A DNA stretch of 64,000 nt from Nocardioides aromaticivorans (lineage in GTDB: Bacteria > Actinomycetota > Actinomycetes > Propionibacteriales > Nocardioidaceae), in NCBI RefSeq assembly GCF_013408525.1, contig NZ_JACBZM010000001.1, positions 4,785,001 through 4,849,000 of the forward strand, read 5' to 3'. A program made the translations under genes and the position numbers. This document shows, piece after piece, positions 1-10,396 of this stretch. The notes under the pieces were generated by a model that saw only the letters and a list, made by a program, of their open reading frames with translations, was not told the origin of the DNA and searched no databases. Numbering within the stretch: position 1 is the stretch's first letter; each line of letters begins with the position of its first letter.

Positions 1-139
1 CCCAGATGAAGCCGAAGACGCCGGCACCCACGCCGAGCACGATGATCGTCCACAGGGAGATCCACGCGAGCGTGTGCATCCCGTGCTGGTAGTGGTTCTC
101 GGAGAACCCCTGGAACTGCTCCACGTTGACGTCGCTCAT
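1..139 (-). CDS. Small membrane protein, 3' end outside window
   Basis: The first 46 residues are visible and the gene runs off the left edge. It opens MSDVNVEQFQGFSENH, followed by one hydrophobic segment (about residues 24-46, LAWISLWTIIVLGVGAGVFG), so it is probably an inner-membrane protein with a short cytoplasmic N-terminus. A clear Shine-Dalgarno (AGGAGG) lies 5 bases before the ATG, which supports the start. I do not recognise the family. Confidence 0.6.
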   Translation of the reverse strand, partial: MSDVNVEQFQGFSENHYQHGMHTLAWISLWTIIVLGVGAGVFGFIW

Positions 140-219
140 CGCGTCCTCCTGTCGGCCTGCGTCCACGACGGAACGCTACTGCAACTTCGGCCGGTTGGGT
201 GTGAGGTCCGGCGTCGGGT

Positions 220-798
220 TCAGCGGTCGGCGCGCTTCGCCACGACGGAGAAGTCGGCGGCCAGGTCGACGTCCCACTCGACACCCTTGGCGTCGCGGAC
301 CTCGGCCTCGTAGGCCACCCCCGGGTCGTCGCTCGGGTCGACGTCGACCACCGTGCCGCTGCCGACCGCCGCGAGGGCCGCCGTCTCCGCGGACGCGCGC
401 TCGGCAGCGCTGAGGACCCGGTCGTCGGCGTCGGGCCGCTCGCCCACGTCGTCCCGGTCGTCGGCCTCGTCCCGGTCGTCCCGGTCGTCCCGGTCGTCCC
501 GGTCGTCCTTGTCGACGGTGACGACGCCGAGCTCGGAGTCCAGGGTCACGTCGACCTCGCTGCCGTCGGCGAGCCGGACCTCGACCTCGTAGGCCTCCCC
601 CGGGTCGTCGGCCTTCTCGACCTCGACGGCCTCGCCGCCGCCGGCCGCCTCGGTCGCCGCGGTGGCGACCCGGTCGCGCTCGTCGCCCGACACGTCGTCG
701 GCCGAGGCCGCCCAGACGGTGCCGCCGACAGCGAGGACGGCGACGGTGGCGAGGGCGGGCAGGACGACGCGCTTGCGGCGCAGGGTGCTGGTCTTCAT
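220..798 (-). CDS. PepSY-like secreted or membrane-anchored protein
   Basis: A 192-residue protein with an N-terminal hydrophobic segment (about residues 10-31, ending VWAAS), which is a signal peptide or anchor. It then has two PepSY-like modules of about 60 residues (about 40-95 and 130-190). Each has an acidic/aliphatic pattern ending in a V-D-V/V-T-V strand, and YEVEVRLADGSEVDV and YEAEVRDAKGVEWDV align. The modules are joined by an unusual Asp/Arg linker of DDR repeats encoded by a 9-bp tandem repeat. PepSY domains are generally inhibitory or sensory extracytoplasmic modules. The gene lies directly downstream of a histidine kinase/response regulator pair and is preceded by repeats resembling those before the regulator, so I infer it is a target or accessory of that system. 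Confidence 0.75.
   Translation of the reverse strand: MKTSTLRRKRVVLPALATVAVLAVGGTVWAASADDVSGDERDRVATAATEAAGGGEAVEVEKADDPGEAYEVEVRLADGSEVDVTLDSELGVVTVDKDDRDDRDDRDDRDEADDRDDVGERPDADDRVLSAAERASAETAALAAVGSGTVVDVDPSDDPGVAYEAEVRDAKGVEWDVDLAADFSVVAKRADR
472..507. repeat. 9-bp tandem repeat (4 perfect copies)
   Basis: The unit CCGGTCGTC is repeated four times in frame inside the PepSY-protein gene. On the coding strand it gives repeating Asp-Asp-Arg triplets. Such a repeat can change length by slippage without breaking the frame, which would alter only the charged linker between the two PepSY-like modules. Confidence 0.85.
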
Positions 799-860
799 GG
801 GAGATCTTCCTCTCGGTCCTTCTCGGGCTGGCTTGCTGCTCCGAGCCTGCCGGGAGGTCG

Positions 861-898
861 CTGAACCCTTCCTGAACCCTCCTGAAGGTGGCTTCAGG
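861..898 (-). promoter_or_regulatory. TTCAG direct repeats, likely response-regulator sites
   Basis: Read on the minus strand, TTCAG occurs at 886, 876 and 865, at 10- and 11-bp spacing, in front of the PepSY gene. A fourth copy in the opposite orientation is at 893-897. OmpR-family regulators bind direct repeats one helical turn apart. A matching TTCAG-N6-TTCAG pair precedes the response-regulator gene (2940-2955). The repeats overlap the 3' end of the kinase gene. Confidence 0.55.
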
Positions 899-2210
899 AA
901 GCACCCGACGGCAGTCGTACGACGAAGCGCGCGCCCCCGAGCGCACCCGACTCGACCGCCACCGAGCCACCGTGGCCGGCGACCACGGCGCGCACGATCG
1001 CCAGTCCGAGACCGCTGCCACCGGCATCGCGGGCGCGGGCCTCGTCGAGCCGGACGAACCGCTCGAAGACCCGCTCACGGTCGGCGGTCGGCACGCCCGG
1101 TCCGTCGTCGTCCACGGCCAGCACGACCGTCTCCCCGTGCTGCGCGACCGACACCGCGATCCGCGCCGCCGCATGCCGCGCCGCGTTGTCGACCAGGTTG
1201 CGGACCACCCGGCCCAGCGCCAGGGGGTCGCCGAGCACGCGCCCGGGTCCCACGCCGGTGGTGTCGGTGGCCAGGCCCGACCGGGCGACGCGTCGTACCT
1301 CCGCGAGGACGAGGTCGTCGACGTCGACCTCCGTGCGCGGCGTGCGGACGGGTCCCTCGCCCGCACGGGTGAGCGCGAGCAGCTGGTCGACGAGCGACTG
1401 CATCCGCTCGGACTCCACCAGCACGGTCTCCGCGAGCTCGCCCTCCGGGAGCGCGTGGGGATGGGCGTGCGCGACCTCGGCCGCCTGGCGCAGACTGGCG
1501 AGGGGCGAGCGCAGCTCGTGCGAGGCGTCACCGACGAACTGCCCCTGCCGTTCGCTGGCGTCCTGCAGCCGGCCGAGCATCGCGTTCATGGTGCGGGCCA
1601 GCCGGCCGACCTCGTCGCGCGCGGCCGGTTCGGGGACCCGGCGGTCGAGGCTGCTGCCACTGATCCGCTCGACCTCGGTGCGGATCCGCTCGACCGGGCG
1701 CAACGCCCGGCCGACGACGAGCCAGGTCGTCGCACCGACGACGAGGACGAGCACCGGGAGTCCGAGCAGGAGCGGCAGGGCCAACGCGGCGGTGGTCTCG
1801 TCGACGTCCTCGAGGGACACCGCCACGGCGACCTCCCCGCCCTCGGCCGTGTCCTCGGTGACGACGAGGTAGGGGTGCTCGCCCCCGGACAAGCGGGCTC
1901 TCTCCCCGTCCTCGGTCGGGATGGCGCCGCCGTTCAACGACGCCGACGCGGCGAGGACCCGGCCCTCGGCATCGGTGACCTGCCACACGACGTCGTCGGG
2001 CTCGTCGTCGGCCTCCCCCGGCGCCGGCAGCCCGCCGTCGTCGACCTGGCCGGCGATCGCGGCCGCCTGCTGCTCGGCCGTGGACTCGGCCGCGCCGTGC
2101 AGCGACGAGCGGACGGTCAGTACGAGCGCGACGGCCGCGATGAGCAGCGCGACCCCGACGACCACCGTGGCCGCGAGCGTCGTCCGGGTGCGGACGGAGG
2201 AACGACGCAC
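894..2210 (-). CDS. Sensor histidine kinase
   Basis: A 438-residue membrane kinase. The first membrane segment is at about residues 12-33, then comes an extracytoplasmic region of about 110 residues rich in acidic residues, then a second segment (about 143-167). A HAMP linker (RALRPVERI onward), the HisKA box DASHELRSPLAS with phospho-acceptor His231, an N box (RNLVDNAARHA), and G boxes (DDDGPGVP, GGSGLGLAIVR) follow. The start is GTG, one base after the stop of the response regulator, so the two are translationally coupled. The transmitter resembles actinobacterial kinases that work with OmpR-type regulators. The ligand is unknown. The downstream PepSY protein may modulate the sensor. Confidence 0.93.
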   Translation of the reverse strand: MRRSSVRTRTTLAATVVVGVALLIAAVALVLTVRSSLHGAAESTAEQQAAAIAGQVDDGGLPAPGEADDEPDDVVWQVTDAEGRVLAASASLNGGAIPTEDGERARLSGGEHPYLVVTEDTAEGGEVAVAVSLEDVDETTAALALPLLLGLPVLVLVVGATTWLVVGRALRPVERIRTEVERISGSSLDRRVPEPAARDEVGRLARTMNAMLGRLQDASERQGQFVGDASHELRSPLASLRQAAEVAHAHPHALPEGELAETVLVESERMQSLVDQLLALTRAGEGPVRTPRTEVDVDDLVLAEVRRVARSGLATDTTGVGPGRVLGDPLALGRVVRNLVDNAARHAAARIAVSVAQHGETVVLAVDDDGPGVPTADRERVFERFVRLDEARARDAGGSGLGLAIVRAVVAGHGGSVAVESGALGGARFVVRLPSGAS

Positions 2211-2211
2211 G

Positions 2212-2889
2212 TCAGCCCCCGTCGCTCGCGAGCCGGTAGCCGGCGCCGCGCAGGGTCTGGATCGCCTCGCGCCCGAACGGCCGGTCCACCTTGTTGCGCA
2301 GGTGCCGGACGTAGACCTCCACGATGTTGGGGTCGCCGTCGAAGTCGCCGTCCCAGACGGCGTCGAGGATCTGGCGCTTCGAGACGACGTCGCCCTTGTG
2401 ACGGGCGAGGAAGGCCAGCACGGCGAACTCCCGCGCCGTCAGGCTGACCGCGACCTCCCCACGCCGCACCTCCCGCGCCGCGGGGTCGACGACGAGGTCG
2501 CCGATCTCCAGCGCCGTCGGCCGTTCCCGCGCGCCCCGCCGGGCCACCGCCCGCAGCCGCGCCACGAGCACCGGGAAGGAGAAGGGCTTGGTCAGGTAGT
2601 CGTCCGCGCCGGTGTCGAGTCCCTCCACCTGGTCCCACTCGCCGTCCTTGGCGGTGAGCATCAGGATCGGTGTCCAGTTCTCCTCGGCCCGCAGGGTCTC
2701 GCAGACCTTGTAACCGTTGATCCCGGGCAGCATCAGGTCGAGCACCATGGCGTCGTACGCGTTCTCGCGCGCCAGCCACAGGCCGTCGGTGCCGTCGTGC
2801 GCCACGTCGACCGCGAAGCCCTCGGCCTCGAGGCCGAGCTTGAGTGATCGCGCGAGCCGCCGCTCGTCGTCGACGACCAGGACACGCAT
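2212..2889 (-). CDS. OmpR-family response regulator
   Basis: A 225-residue two-domain regulator. The receiver has the acidic pair D7/D8, phospho-acceptor Asp51 (MVLDLMLPG), Thr79 and Lys101 (LTKPF). The C-terminal winged-helix domain (about 125-222) carries the typical LTAREFAVL, EVYVRHLRNKVD and LRGAGYRL motifs. A strong Shine-Dalgarno (GGAGG) precedes the ATG. It is the first gene of a regulator-kinase operon, followed by the PepSY gene. TTCAG repeats upstream suggest autoregulation. Confidence 0.95.
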   Translation of the reverse strand: MRVLVVDDERRLARSLKLGLEAEGFAVDVAHDGTDGLWLARENAYDAMVLDLMLPGINGYKVCETLRAEENWTPILMLTAKDGEWDQVEGLDTGADDYLTKPFSFPVLVARLRAVARRGARERPTALEIGDLVVDPAAREVRRGEVAVSLTAREFAVLAFLARHKGDVVSKRQILDAVWDGDFDGDPNIVEVYVRHLRNKVDRPFGREAIQTLRGAGYRLASDGG

Positions 2890-2908
2890 GCGACCTCCGG
2901 GAAAGCAG

Positions 2909-2955
2909 TTCAGGGCGGCCCCATTCTCACGGAGCCACCCTGAACCTGCGCTGAA
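2909..2955 (-). promoter_or_regulatory. TTCAG repeats upstream of the response regulator
   Basis: On the minus strand TTCAG occurs at 2955 and 2944, exactly 11 bp apart. An opposite-facing copy at 2909-2913 makes the block a broken inverted repeat, with arms TTCAGGGCGGC and GCCACCCTGAA. The same half-site is repeated before the PepSY gene, which suggests a shared binding site for this regulator. This is inferred from spacing and recurrence only. Confidence 0.5.
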
Positions 2956-2974
2956 GAGCGCCGGAGTACGACGC

Positions 2975-5522
<2,548 letters not shown>

Positions 5523-5542
5523 GGGCTCACGGCCGGCAGAGG

Positions 5543-5573
5543 GTCTTGCCGTGACGCCGCGTCACGGCAAGAC
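5543..5573. other. 13-bp perfect inverted repeat between fadA5 and ndh
   Basis: Arms GTCTTGCCGTGAC and GTCACGGCAAGAC flank the 5-base loop GCCGC. No T-tract follows. The structure ends 9 bases before the ndh ATG, where a Shine-Dalgarno would be expected. It could be a fadA5 terminator hairpin, an operator, or an RNA structure controlling ndh translation. Confidence 0.7.
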
Positions 5574-5582
5574 TCCTGCGCT

Positions 5583-7016
5583 ATGGGCTCCCGTCACCAT
5601 GTCGTCGTCGTCGGCTCCGGCTTCGGCGGTCTCTTCGCCACCAAGGCGCTCAAGCACGCCGACGTCGACGTCACGCTCATCTCGAAGACGACCCACCACC
5701 TGTTCCAGCCGCTGCTGTACCAGGTGGCGACGGGCATCCTGGCCCAGGGCGAGATCGCGCCGCCGACCCGCGAGGTGCTGGCGCGCCAGGCCAACGCCCG
5801 GGTCGTCCTCGGCGAGGTGAGCGCGCTCGACCTCGAGGCGCGCACGATCACGTCCGACATCCAGGGTCGCGTGCACCAGCTCTCCTACGACTCCCTGGTG
5901 GTCGCTGCCGGCGCCGGCCAGTCGTACTTCGGCAACGACCACTTCGCCGACTTCGCCCCCGGCATGAAGACGATCGACGACGCGCTGGAGCTTCGCGGCC
6001 GGATCTTCGGCGCCTTCGAGCTGGCCGAGCTCGCCGAGACGAAGGAGGAGCTGGCGCGCTACCTGACCTTCGTCGTCGTCGGCGCCGGCCCGACCGGCGT
6101 CGAGATGGCCGGCCAGATCGCCGAGCTCGCCCACAAGACGCTGCGCCACGACTTCCGCAGCTTCGACCCCCGCCAGGCGCGGGTGGTCATGGTCGACGCG
6201 GCGCCGCAGGTGCTCCCGCCCTTCGGCGCCAAGCTCGGCGCGGTCGCCCAGCGCTCGCTGGAGAAGCGAGGCGTCGAGGTGCTGCTCGGCGGCATCGTGA
6301 CGAGCGTCGACCAGTTGGGCATCGAGCTGCAGCACAAGGACGGCACGACCACCCGGATCGAGGCCGCCACCAAGGTCTGGGCCGCGGGCGTCCAGGCCTC
6401 CCCGCTGGGCAGGCTCCTCGCCGAGCAGACCGGTGCCCAGCTCGACCGCGCCGGCCGGGTAGCCGTCAACCCCGATCTGACGCTGCCGGGCTACCCCGAG
6501 GTCTTCGTGATCGGCGACATGATGGCCCTCGACAACCTCCCGGGCGTCGCGCAGGTCGCGATCCAGGGCGGCAAGTACGCCGCGCGGACGATCACCCGTC
6601 GCGTCGAGCAGAAGGCTCCGCCGGCGCCCTTCAAGTACTTCGACAAGGGCTCGATGGCGACCATCTCGAGGTTCAGCGCCGTCGCGCTCGTCGGCAGGCT
6701 GCGCCTCAGCGGCTTGCTGGCCTGGTTGATGTGGCTGGTGATCCACCTGCTGTACCTGACCGGCTTCAAGAACCGCTTCAGCGCCCTGCTGCACTGGCTG
6801 GTGACCTTCGTGAGCAACAGCCGCTCCGAGCGCACCGCGACGGCGCAGCAGATCTATGCCCGACTGGCCATCGGCCGGCTCGAGGGAGGTACGGCGTCCG
6901 TCGCCTCCTCCCCCGCGCACTGGAACGAGCTGCGTGCCGAGCTCGAGGCCCGGGCGGCCGAGGAGACCCGCCTCACCGACAGCGGCGAACGCGGCGCCCG
7001 GGTGGACGCCGGCTGA
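5583..7016 (+). CDS. ndh: Type II NADH:quinone dehydrogenase
   Basis: A 477-residue NDH-2-like flavoprotein. It has an N-terminal FAD motif GSGFGG (residues 11-16), the conserved HHLFQPLLYQVATGIL stretch, a second dinucleotide motif GAGPTGVE (about 162) for NADH, and FVIGDMM near the end of the FAD domain. A C-terminal membrane-binding region has hydrophobic helices (about 380-410). It transfers electrons from NADH to quinone at the inner face of the membrane without pumping protons. It is not part of the mycobacterial steroid cluster. It could re-oxidise the NADH made by steroid degradation, but that is inference. No ribosome site is visible. Confidence 0.93.
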   Translation: MGSRHHVVVVGSGFGGLFATKALKHADVDVTLISKTTHHLFQPLLYQVATGILAQGEIAPPTREVLARQANARVVLGEVSALDLEARTITSDIQGRVHQLSYDSLVVAAGAGQSYFGNDHFADFAPGMKTIDDALELRGRIFGAFELAELAETKEELARYLTFVVVGAGPTGVEMAGQIAELAHKTLRHDFRSFDPRQARVVMVDAAPQVLPPFGAKLGAVAQRSLEKRGVEVLLGGIVTSVDQLGIELQHKDGTTTRIEAATKVWAAGVQASPLGRLLAEQTGAQLDRAGRVAVNPDLTLPGYPEVFVIGDMMALDNLPGVAQVAIQGGKYAARTITRRVEQKAPPAPFKYFDKGSMATISRFSAVALVGRLRLSGLLAWLMWLVIHLLYLTGFKNRFSALLHWLVTFVSNSRSERTATAQQIYARLAIGRLEGGTASVASSPAHWNELRAELEARAAEETRLTDSGERGARVDAG

Positions 7017-7028
7017 CCGACCTGCCGC

Positions 7029-7907
7029 TCAGGCGCCGTACACGGGCTCGGGAGTGGGCGCCTCGGCGAGCAGCTCGCGCAGGGCGGGGCCGACCTTCTC
7101 GGCCTCCCAGCGGCCGCCGGCGTCCCGGGACGGACCGTGCGACCAGGCGTTCTCGACGGTCACGACGGAGCCGTCGACCTCGATCACCCGTCCGGTGACG
7201 TCGCCGGCCTCCTCCGACGCGAGCCAGGCGACGATCGGCGAGTTGTCCTCGGGCAGCGCCATCGCGGAGGTGTCGAACGCCCCCTCGGTCATCCGCGTCT
7301 TGGCGACCGGGGCGATCGCGTTGACAGTGACGCCGACGCGTCCCAGCTCGGCAGCGGCGACGAGGGTCATCGTGGCGATGCCGCCCTTCGCGGCGGAGTA
7401 GACGACCTGGCCGATGGAGCCCTGGAGCCCGGCGCCCGACGTCGTGTTGATGACGCGCGCCGCCCGCTGGCGGCCCTCCTTCGACTCGGCGCGCCAGTAG
7501 GCCGCGGCGTGGCGCAGCGTGGCGAAGTGGCCCTTGAGGTGCACCCGCACGACCGCGTCGAACTCGTCCTCGGTCGCGTTGACGAGCATCCGGTCGCGGA
7601 CGAATCCGGCGTTGTTGACGAGGATGTCGAGGCCGCCGAAGGTGTCGACGGCCTGCTGCACCAGGGCGGCGGCCTGCTCGAAGTCGGCGACATCGGCACC
7701 GTTGACCACGGCCTCGCCCCCCATCGCCTCGATCTCGGCGACGACCTCGTGCGCCGGCGAGTCGGTCTTCTCGCCGTTGTTGGAGACGCCGTAGTCGTTG
7801 ACGACGACCTTGGCCCCGTGGCGGGCCAGCTCCAGGGCGTGGGCCCGGCCGATCCCCCGGCCTGCGCCGGTGACGATCGCGACGCGGCCTTCGAGAAGCT
7901 TGCTCAC
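7029..7907 (-). CDS. Short-chain dehydrogenase of the steroid locus (Rv3548c-like)
   Basis: A 292-residue SDR with the cofactor motif TGAGRGIG (about 14-21), NNAG (about 97), and the catalytic Ser-Tyr-Lys as TTSG...YSAAK. The GTG start at 7907 follows AAGGAGAG and overlaps the stop of the preceding SDR by 4 bases. The pair lies divergent from echA20, as Rv3548c-Rv3549c do in M. tuberculosis. The exact substrate is unknown to me. Membership of the KstR2-controlled group suggests a hydroxyacyl-CoA or ring-C/D intermediate. Confidence 0.85.
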   Translation of the reverse strand: MSKLLEGRVAIVTGAGRGIGRAHALELARHGAKVVVNDYGVSNNGEKTDSPAHEVVAEIEAMGGEAVVNGADVADFEQAAALVQQAVDTFGGLDILVNNAGFVRDRMLVNATEDEFDAVVRVHLKGHFATLRHAAAYWRAESKEGRQRAARVINTTSGAGLQGSIGQVVYSAAKGGIATMTLVAAAELGRVGVTVNAIAPVAKTRMTEGAFDTSAMALPEDNSPIVAWLASEEAGDVTGRVIEVDGSVVTVENAWSHGPSRDAGGRWEAEKVGPALRELLAEAPTPEPVYGA

Positions 7908-8704
7908 TGGGACTCTCCTTGGTTGCTCTTGCTGTTCTGGGTGCTCTGGGTGCTCTGGGCGATGTAGAGGAAGACGGGCTGCTCGCCGCCGCCGTGGCAG
8001 GCGACCCGCGCCCCCGAGACGTACGACGCCAGGTCGCTCGCGAGGAAGGCGACGACCTGTCCGATCTCGGCGACATCGGCCATCCGCCCCGCGGGGATGG
8101 TGGCCTCGATCGCGGCGACGGTCTCGTCGCCCCCGTAGTGGTCGGCGGTGTCGGCCGTGCGGACGAGGCCGACGTCGATCGCGTTCACCCGCACCCGGGG
8201 GCCCCACTCCTGGGCCAGCGAGGTGGTCAGCGAGTCGACACCGGCCTTCGCGGCGCCGTACGCGGCCGTCCCCGGAGAGGGGCGCACGCCCGACACCGAG
8301 GAGATGTTCACGATCGAGCCGCCGCCGGGCTGTTCCTGCATGACCCGGTTGGCGGCCTGGCTGACGAGCAGCGACGACATCAGGTTGAGCCCGACGATCT
8401 TGTCGTGGAACCGCGGCGACGCGGTCGCGGCCGGTGCGAAGGGAGCGCCGCCGGCGTTGTTGACCACGACGTCGAGCCGGCCGTGGTCGGCGACGATCCC
8501 GCTCACCAGGACCTCGACGGACTCGGCGTCGCGGACGTCGCACAGCCGGTGCGTCGCGCCCGCGGGCGGCTCGGCCTCGGAGCGGCCGCAGGTCACCACG
8601 GTCGCGCCGGCGGCCAGCAGGACCTCCGTGATGCCGCGGCCGATGCCGCGGGCACCACCGGTCACCAGCGCGACGCGCCCGGTCAGGTCCAAGGTGAGAG
8701 CCAT
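7904..8704 (-). CDS. Short-chain dehydrogenase of the steroid locus (Rv3549c-like)
   Basis: A 266-residue SDR. It has TGGARGIG (about 16-23), NNAG (about 83), and the catalytic serine (NISSVSG) and YGAAKAG with Tyr and Lys. The start ATG lies 6 bases after a TATGCT -10, so it is probably leaderless and controlled by the palindrome at 8715-8734. The last 20 or so residues are a low-complexity Gln/Ser/Thr tail (QSTQSTQNS) encoded by short DNA repeats, beyond the usual SDR end. The substrate is not known. Position makes it a partner of the downstream SDR in ring C/D degradation. Confidence 0.85.
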   Translation of the reverse strand: MALTLDLTGRVALVTGGARGIGRGITEVLLAAGATVVTCGRSEAEPPAGATHRLCDVRDAESVEVLVSGIVADHGRLDVVVNNAGGAPFAPAATASPRFHDKIVGLNLMSSLLVSQAANRVMQEQPGGGSIVNISSVSGVRPSPGTAAYGAAKAGVDSLTTSLAQEWGPRVRVNAIDVGLVRTADTADHYGGDETVAAIEATIPAGRMADVAEIGQVVAFLASDLASYVSGARVACHGGGEQPVFLYIAQSTQSTQNSKSNQGESQ

Positions 8705-8714
8705 GGCGGGAGCA

Positions 8715-8734
8715 TACCAAGCAAATGCTTGGTA
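8715..8734. promoter_or_regulatory. KstR2-type operator 1
   Basis: TACCAAGCAAATGCTTGGTA has perfect 9-bp arms around AA. It contains the CAAG/CTTG half-sites of the known KstR2 motif, though with wider spacing than the mycobacterial consensus I remember. It lies midway between the divergent SDR and echA20 genes, and its two ends form part of both -10 elements (TATGCT and TAGGGT). An identical copy lies at 20224-20243. Confidence 0.8.
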
Positions 8735-8744
8735 GGGTGCCTCC

Positions 8745-9503
8745 ATGCCCATCACCAGCGAGCTCCGTGACGACGGGATCCGCCTCGTCACCATGAGCGC
8801 TCCCCCGGTCAACGCCCTCACCGTGCAGGGCTGGTTCGACGTGGCCGCGGCCCTCGACGAGGCCAGCGCGGACCTGGCGACGAAGGTCGTCGTGCTGCGC
8901 GCCGAGGGCAAGGGCTTCAACGCCGGCGTCGACATCAAGGAGATGCAGAACACGACCGGGTTCGACGCGCTCCTCGGCGCCAACAAGGGCTGCTTCGCCG
9001 CGTTCAAGGCCGTGTACGAGTGCTCCGTCCCGGTGATCGCGGCCGTCAACGGCTTCTGCGTCGGTGGCGGCGTCGGGCTGGTCGGCAACGCGGACTGCGT
9101 CGTGGCGAGCGACGACGCCTACTTCGGCGTACCCGAGGTCAACCAGGGCGCCCTCGGTGCCGCGACCCACATGGCGCGACTGGTGCCCCAACACATGATG
9201 CGGACCCTCTACTTCACCGCCCGCACGATCCCGGCGAAGGACCTCGTGCAGTTCGGCTCGGTGCTCGAGGTGGTGCCCCGTGACGAGCTCGACGAGGCGG
9301 CGCTGCGGGTCGCCCGCGACATCGCCGCCAAGGACACGCGCGTCATCCGCGCGGCCAAGGAGGCGCTCAACGGGATCGACCCGGTCAACGTCAACAAGTC
9401 CTACCGCTGGGAGCAGGGGTTCACCTTCGAGCTGAACCTGATGGGCGTCAGCGACGAGCTCCGCGACGAGTTCGCCGGAACCGACAAGGGGAGCAACAAG
9501 TGA
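8745..9503 (+). CDS. echA20: Crotonase-family ring hydrolase EchA20
   Basis: A 252-residue crotonase-fold protein with the oxyanion-hole segments GFNAGVDIKEM (about 63-73) and NGFCVGGGVGLVGNAD (about 103-118). In mycobacteria EchA20 hydrolytically opens ring D of the bicyclic HIEC-CoA, giving COCHEA-CoA. The assignment is by context: ipdA, ipdB and ipdC follow immediately with 4-base overlaps, as in Rv3550-Rv3553. The TAGGGT -10 ends 6 bases before the ATG, so it is probably leaderless under KstR2. Confidence 0.9.
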   Translation: MPITSELRDDGIRLVTMSAPPVNALTVQGWFDVAAALDEASADLATKVVVLRAEGKGFNAGVDIKEMQNTTGFDALLGANKGCFAAFKAVYECSVPVIAAVNGFCVGGGVGLVGNADCVVASDDAYFGVPEVNQGALGAATHMARLVPQHMMRTLYFTARTIPAKDLVQFGSVLEVVPRDELDEAALRVARDIAAKDTRVIRAAKEALNGIDPVNVNKSYRWEQGFTFELNLMGVSDELRDEFAGTDKGSNK

Positions 9504-10396
9504 GCAGCCGCAAGCCCCGCGACAAGCAGATGACGATCGACGAGGTCGTCGCGTCGCTCGAGGACGGGATGACGATCGGCATCGGCGGCTGGGGCCCGCG
9601 GCGCAAGCCGATGGCGCTGGTCCGCGCGATCCTCCGCTCCGACCTGAAGGACCTGACCATCGTCAGCTGGGGCGGCGCCGACGTCGGCCTGCTCGCCCGC
9701 GCGGGCAAGATCCGCAGGCTGGTCTACGCCTTCGTCAGCCTCGACTCCATCCCCCTCGAGCCGAACTTCCAGCGAGCGCGCCAGACCGCGTCCATCCCCG
9801 AGGTCGTCGAGCTCGACGAGGGCATGTTCCAGACCGGCCTCAAGGCCGCGGCCGAGCGGCTGCCCTTCCTGCCGATGCGCGCCGGCCTCGGCTCCGACGT
9901 GCTGGTCAACAACCCGTGGATCAAGACCGTCACCAGCCCGTACGACGACGGGGCCGGCCACGAGGAGCTCGTCGCCGTGCCCGCGCTGAGGCTCGACGTG
10001 GCGCTGGTCCACCTCAACCGCGCCGACGTGCACGGCAACGCCACCTATCTCGGCCCCGACCCCTACTTCGACGACCTGTTCGCGATGGCCGCGGACCGCA
10101 CCTACCTGTCGGTCGAGCAGATCGTCGACACCGCCGGCCTCACCGTCGACACCCCCGTCCAGCGGGTGCTGCTCAACCGGATGATGGTCACCGGCGTGGT
10201 CGAGACCCCCAACGGTGCGCACTTCACCAACTGCGTCCCCGACTACGAGCGCGACGAGCGCTTCCAGAAGGCCTACGCCGCCGCCGCGGGCGGGTCCGAC
10301 GAGGACTGGGCCGCGTTCGAGGAGCGGTTCCTGTCCGGCGACGAGGCCGCCTACCAGGCCGCGGTCCAGGCGTTTGCAGAGGAGAGCAGCAAGTGA
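9500..10396 (+). CDS. ipdA: COCHEA-CoA hydrolase alpha subunit IpdA
   Basis: A 298-residue protein of the class I CoA-transferase fold (GIGGWGPRRKPMAL, VSWGGADVGLLARAGK). With IpdB it forms a hydrolase that opens the last carbocycle (ring C) of the steroid as COCHEA-CoA. An acidic stretch EVVELDEG (about 101-108) is in the region of the catalytic glutamate known for IpdA. The GTG start overlaps the echA20 stop (GTGA), which indicates coupled translation. Confidence 0.92.
   Translation: MSSRKPRDKQMTIDEVVASLEDGMTIGIGGWGPRRKPMALVRAILRSDLKDLTIVSWGGADVGLLARAGKIRRLVYAFVSLDSIPLEPNFQRARQTASIPEVVELDEGMFQTGLKAAAERLPFLPMRAGLGSDVLVNNPWIKTVTSPYDDGAGHEELVAVPALRLDVALVHLNRADVHGNATYLGPDPYFDDLFAMAADRTYLSVEQIVDTAGLTVDTPVQRVLLNRMMVTGVVETPNGAHFTNCVPDYERDERFQKAYAAAAGGSDEDWAAFEERFLSGDEAAYQAAVQAFAEESSK

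Noticed and set aside
5543..5573. Rho-independent terminator for fadA5 as a firm call
   Set aside because: The hairpin has no T-tract and sits within 9 bases of the ndh start, so I list it as a structure of open function rather than a terminator.
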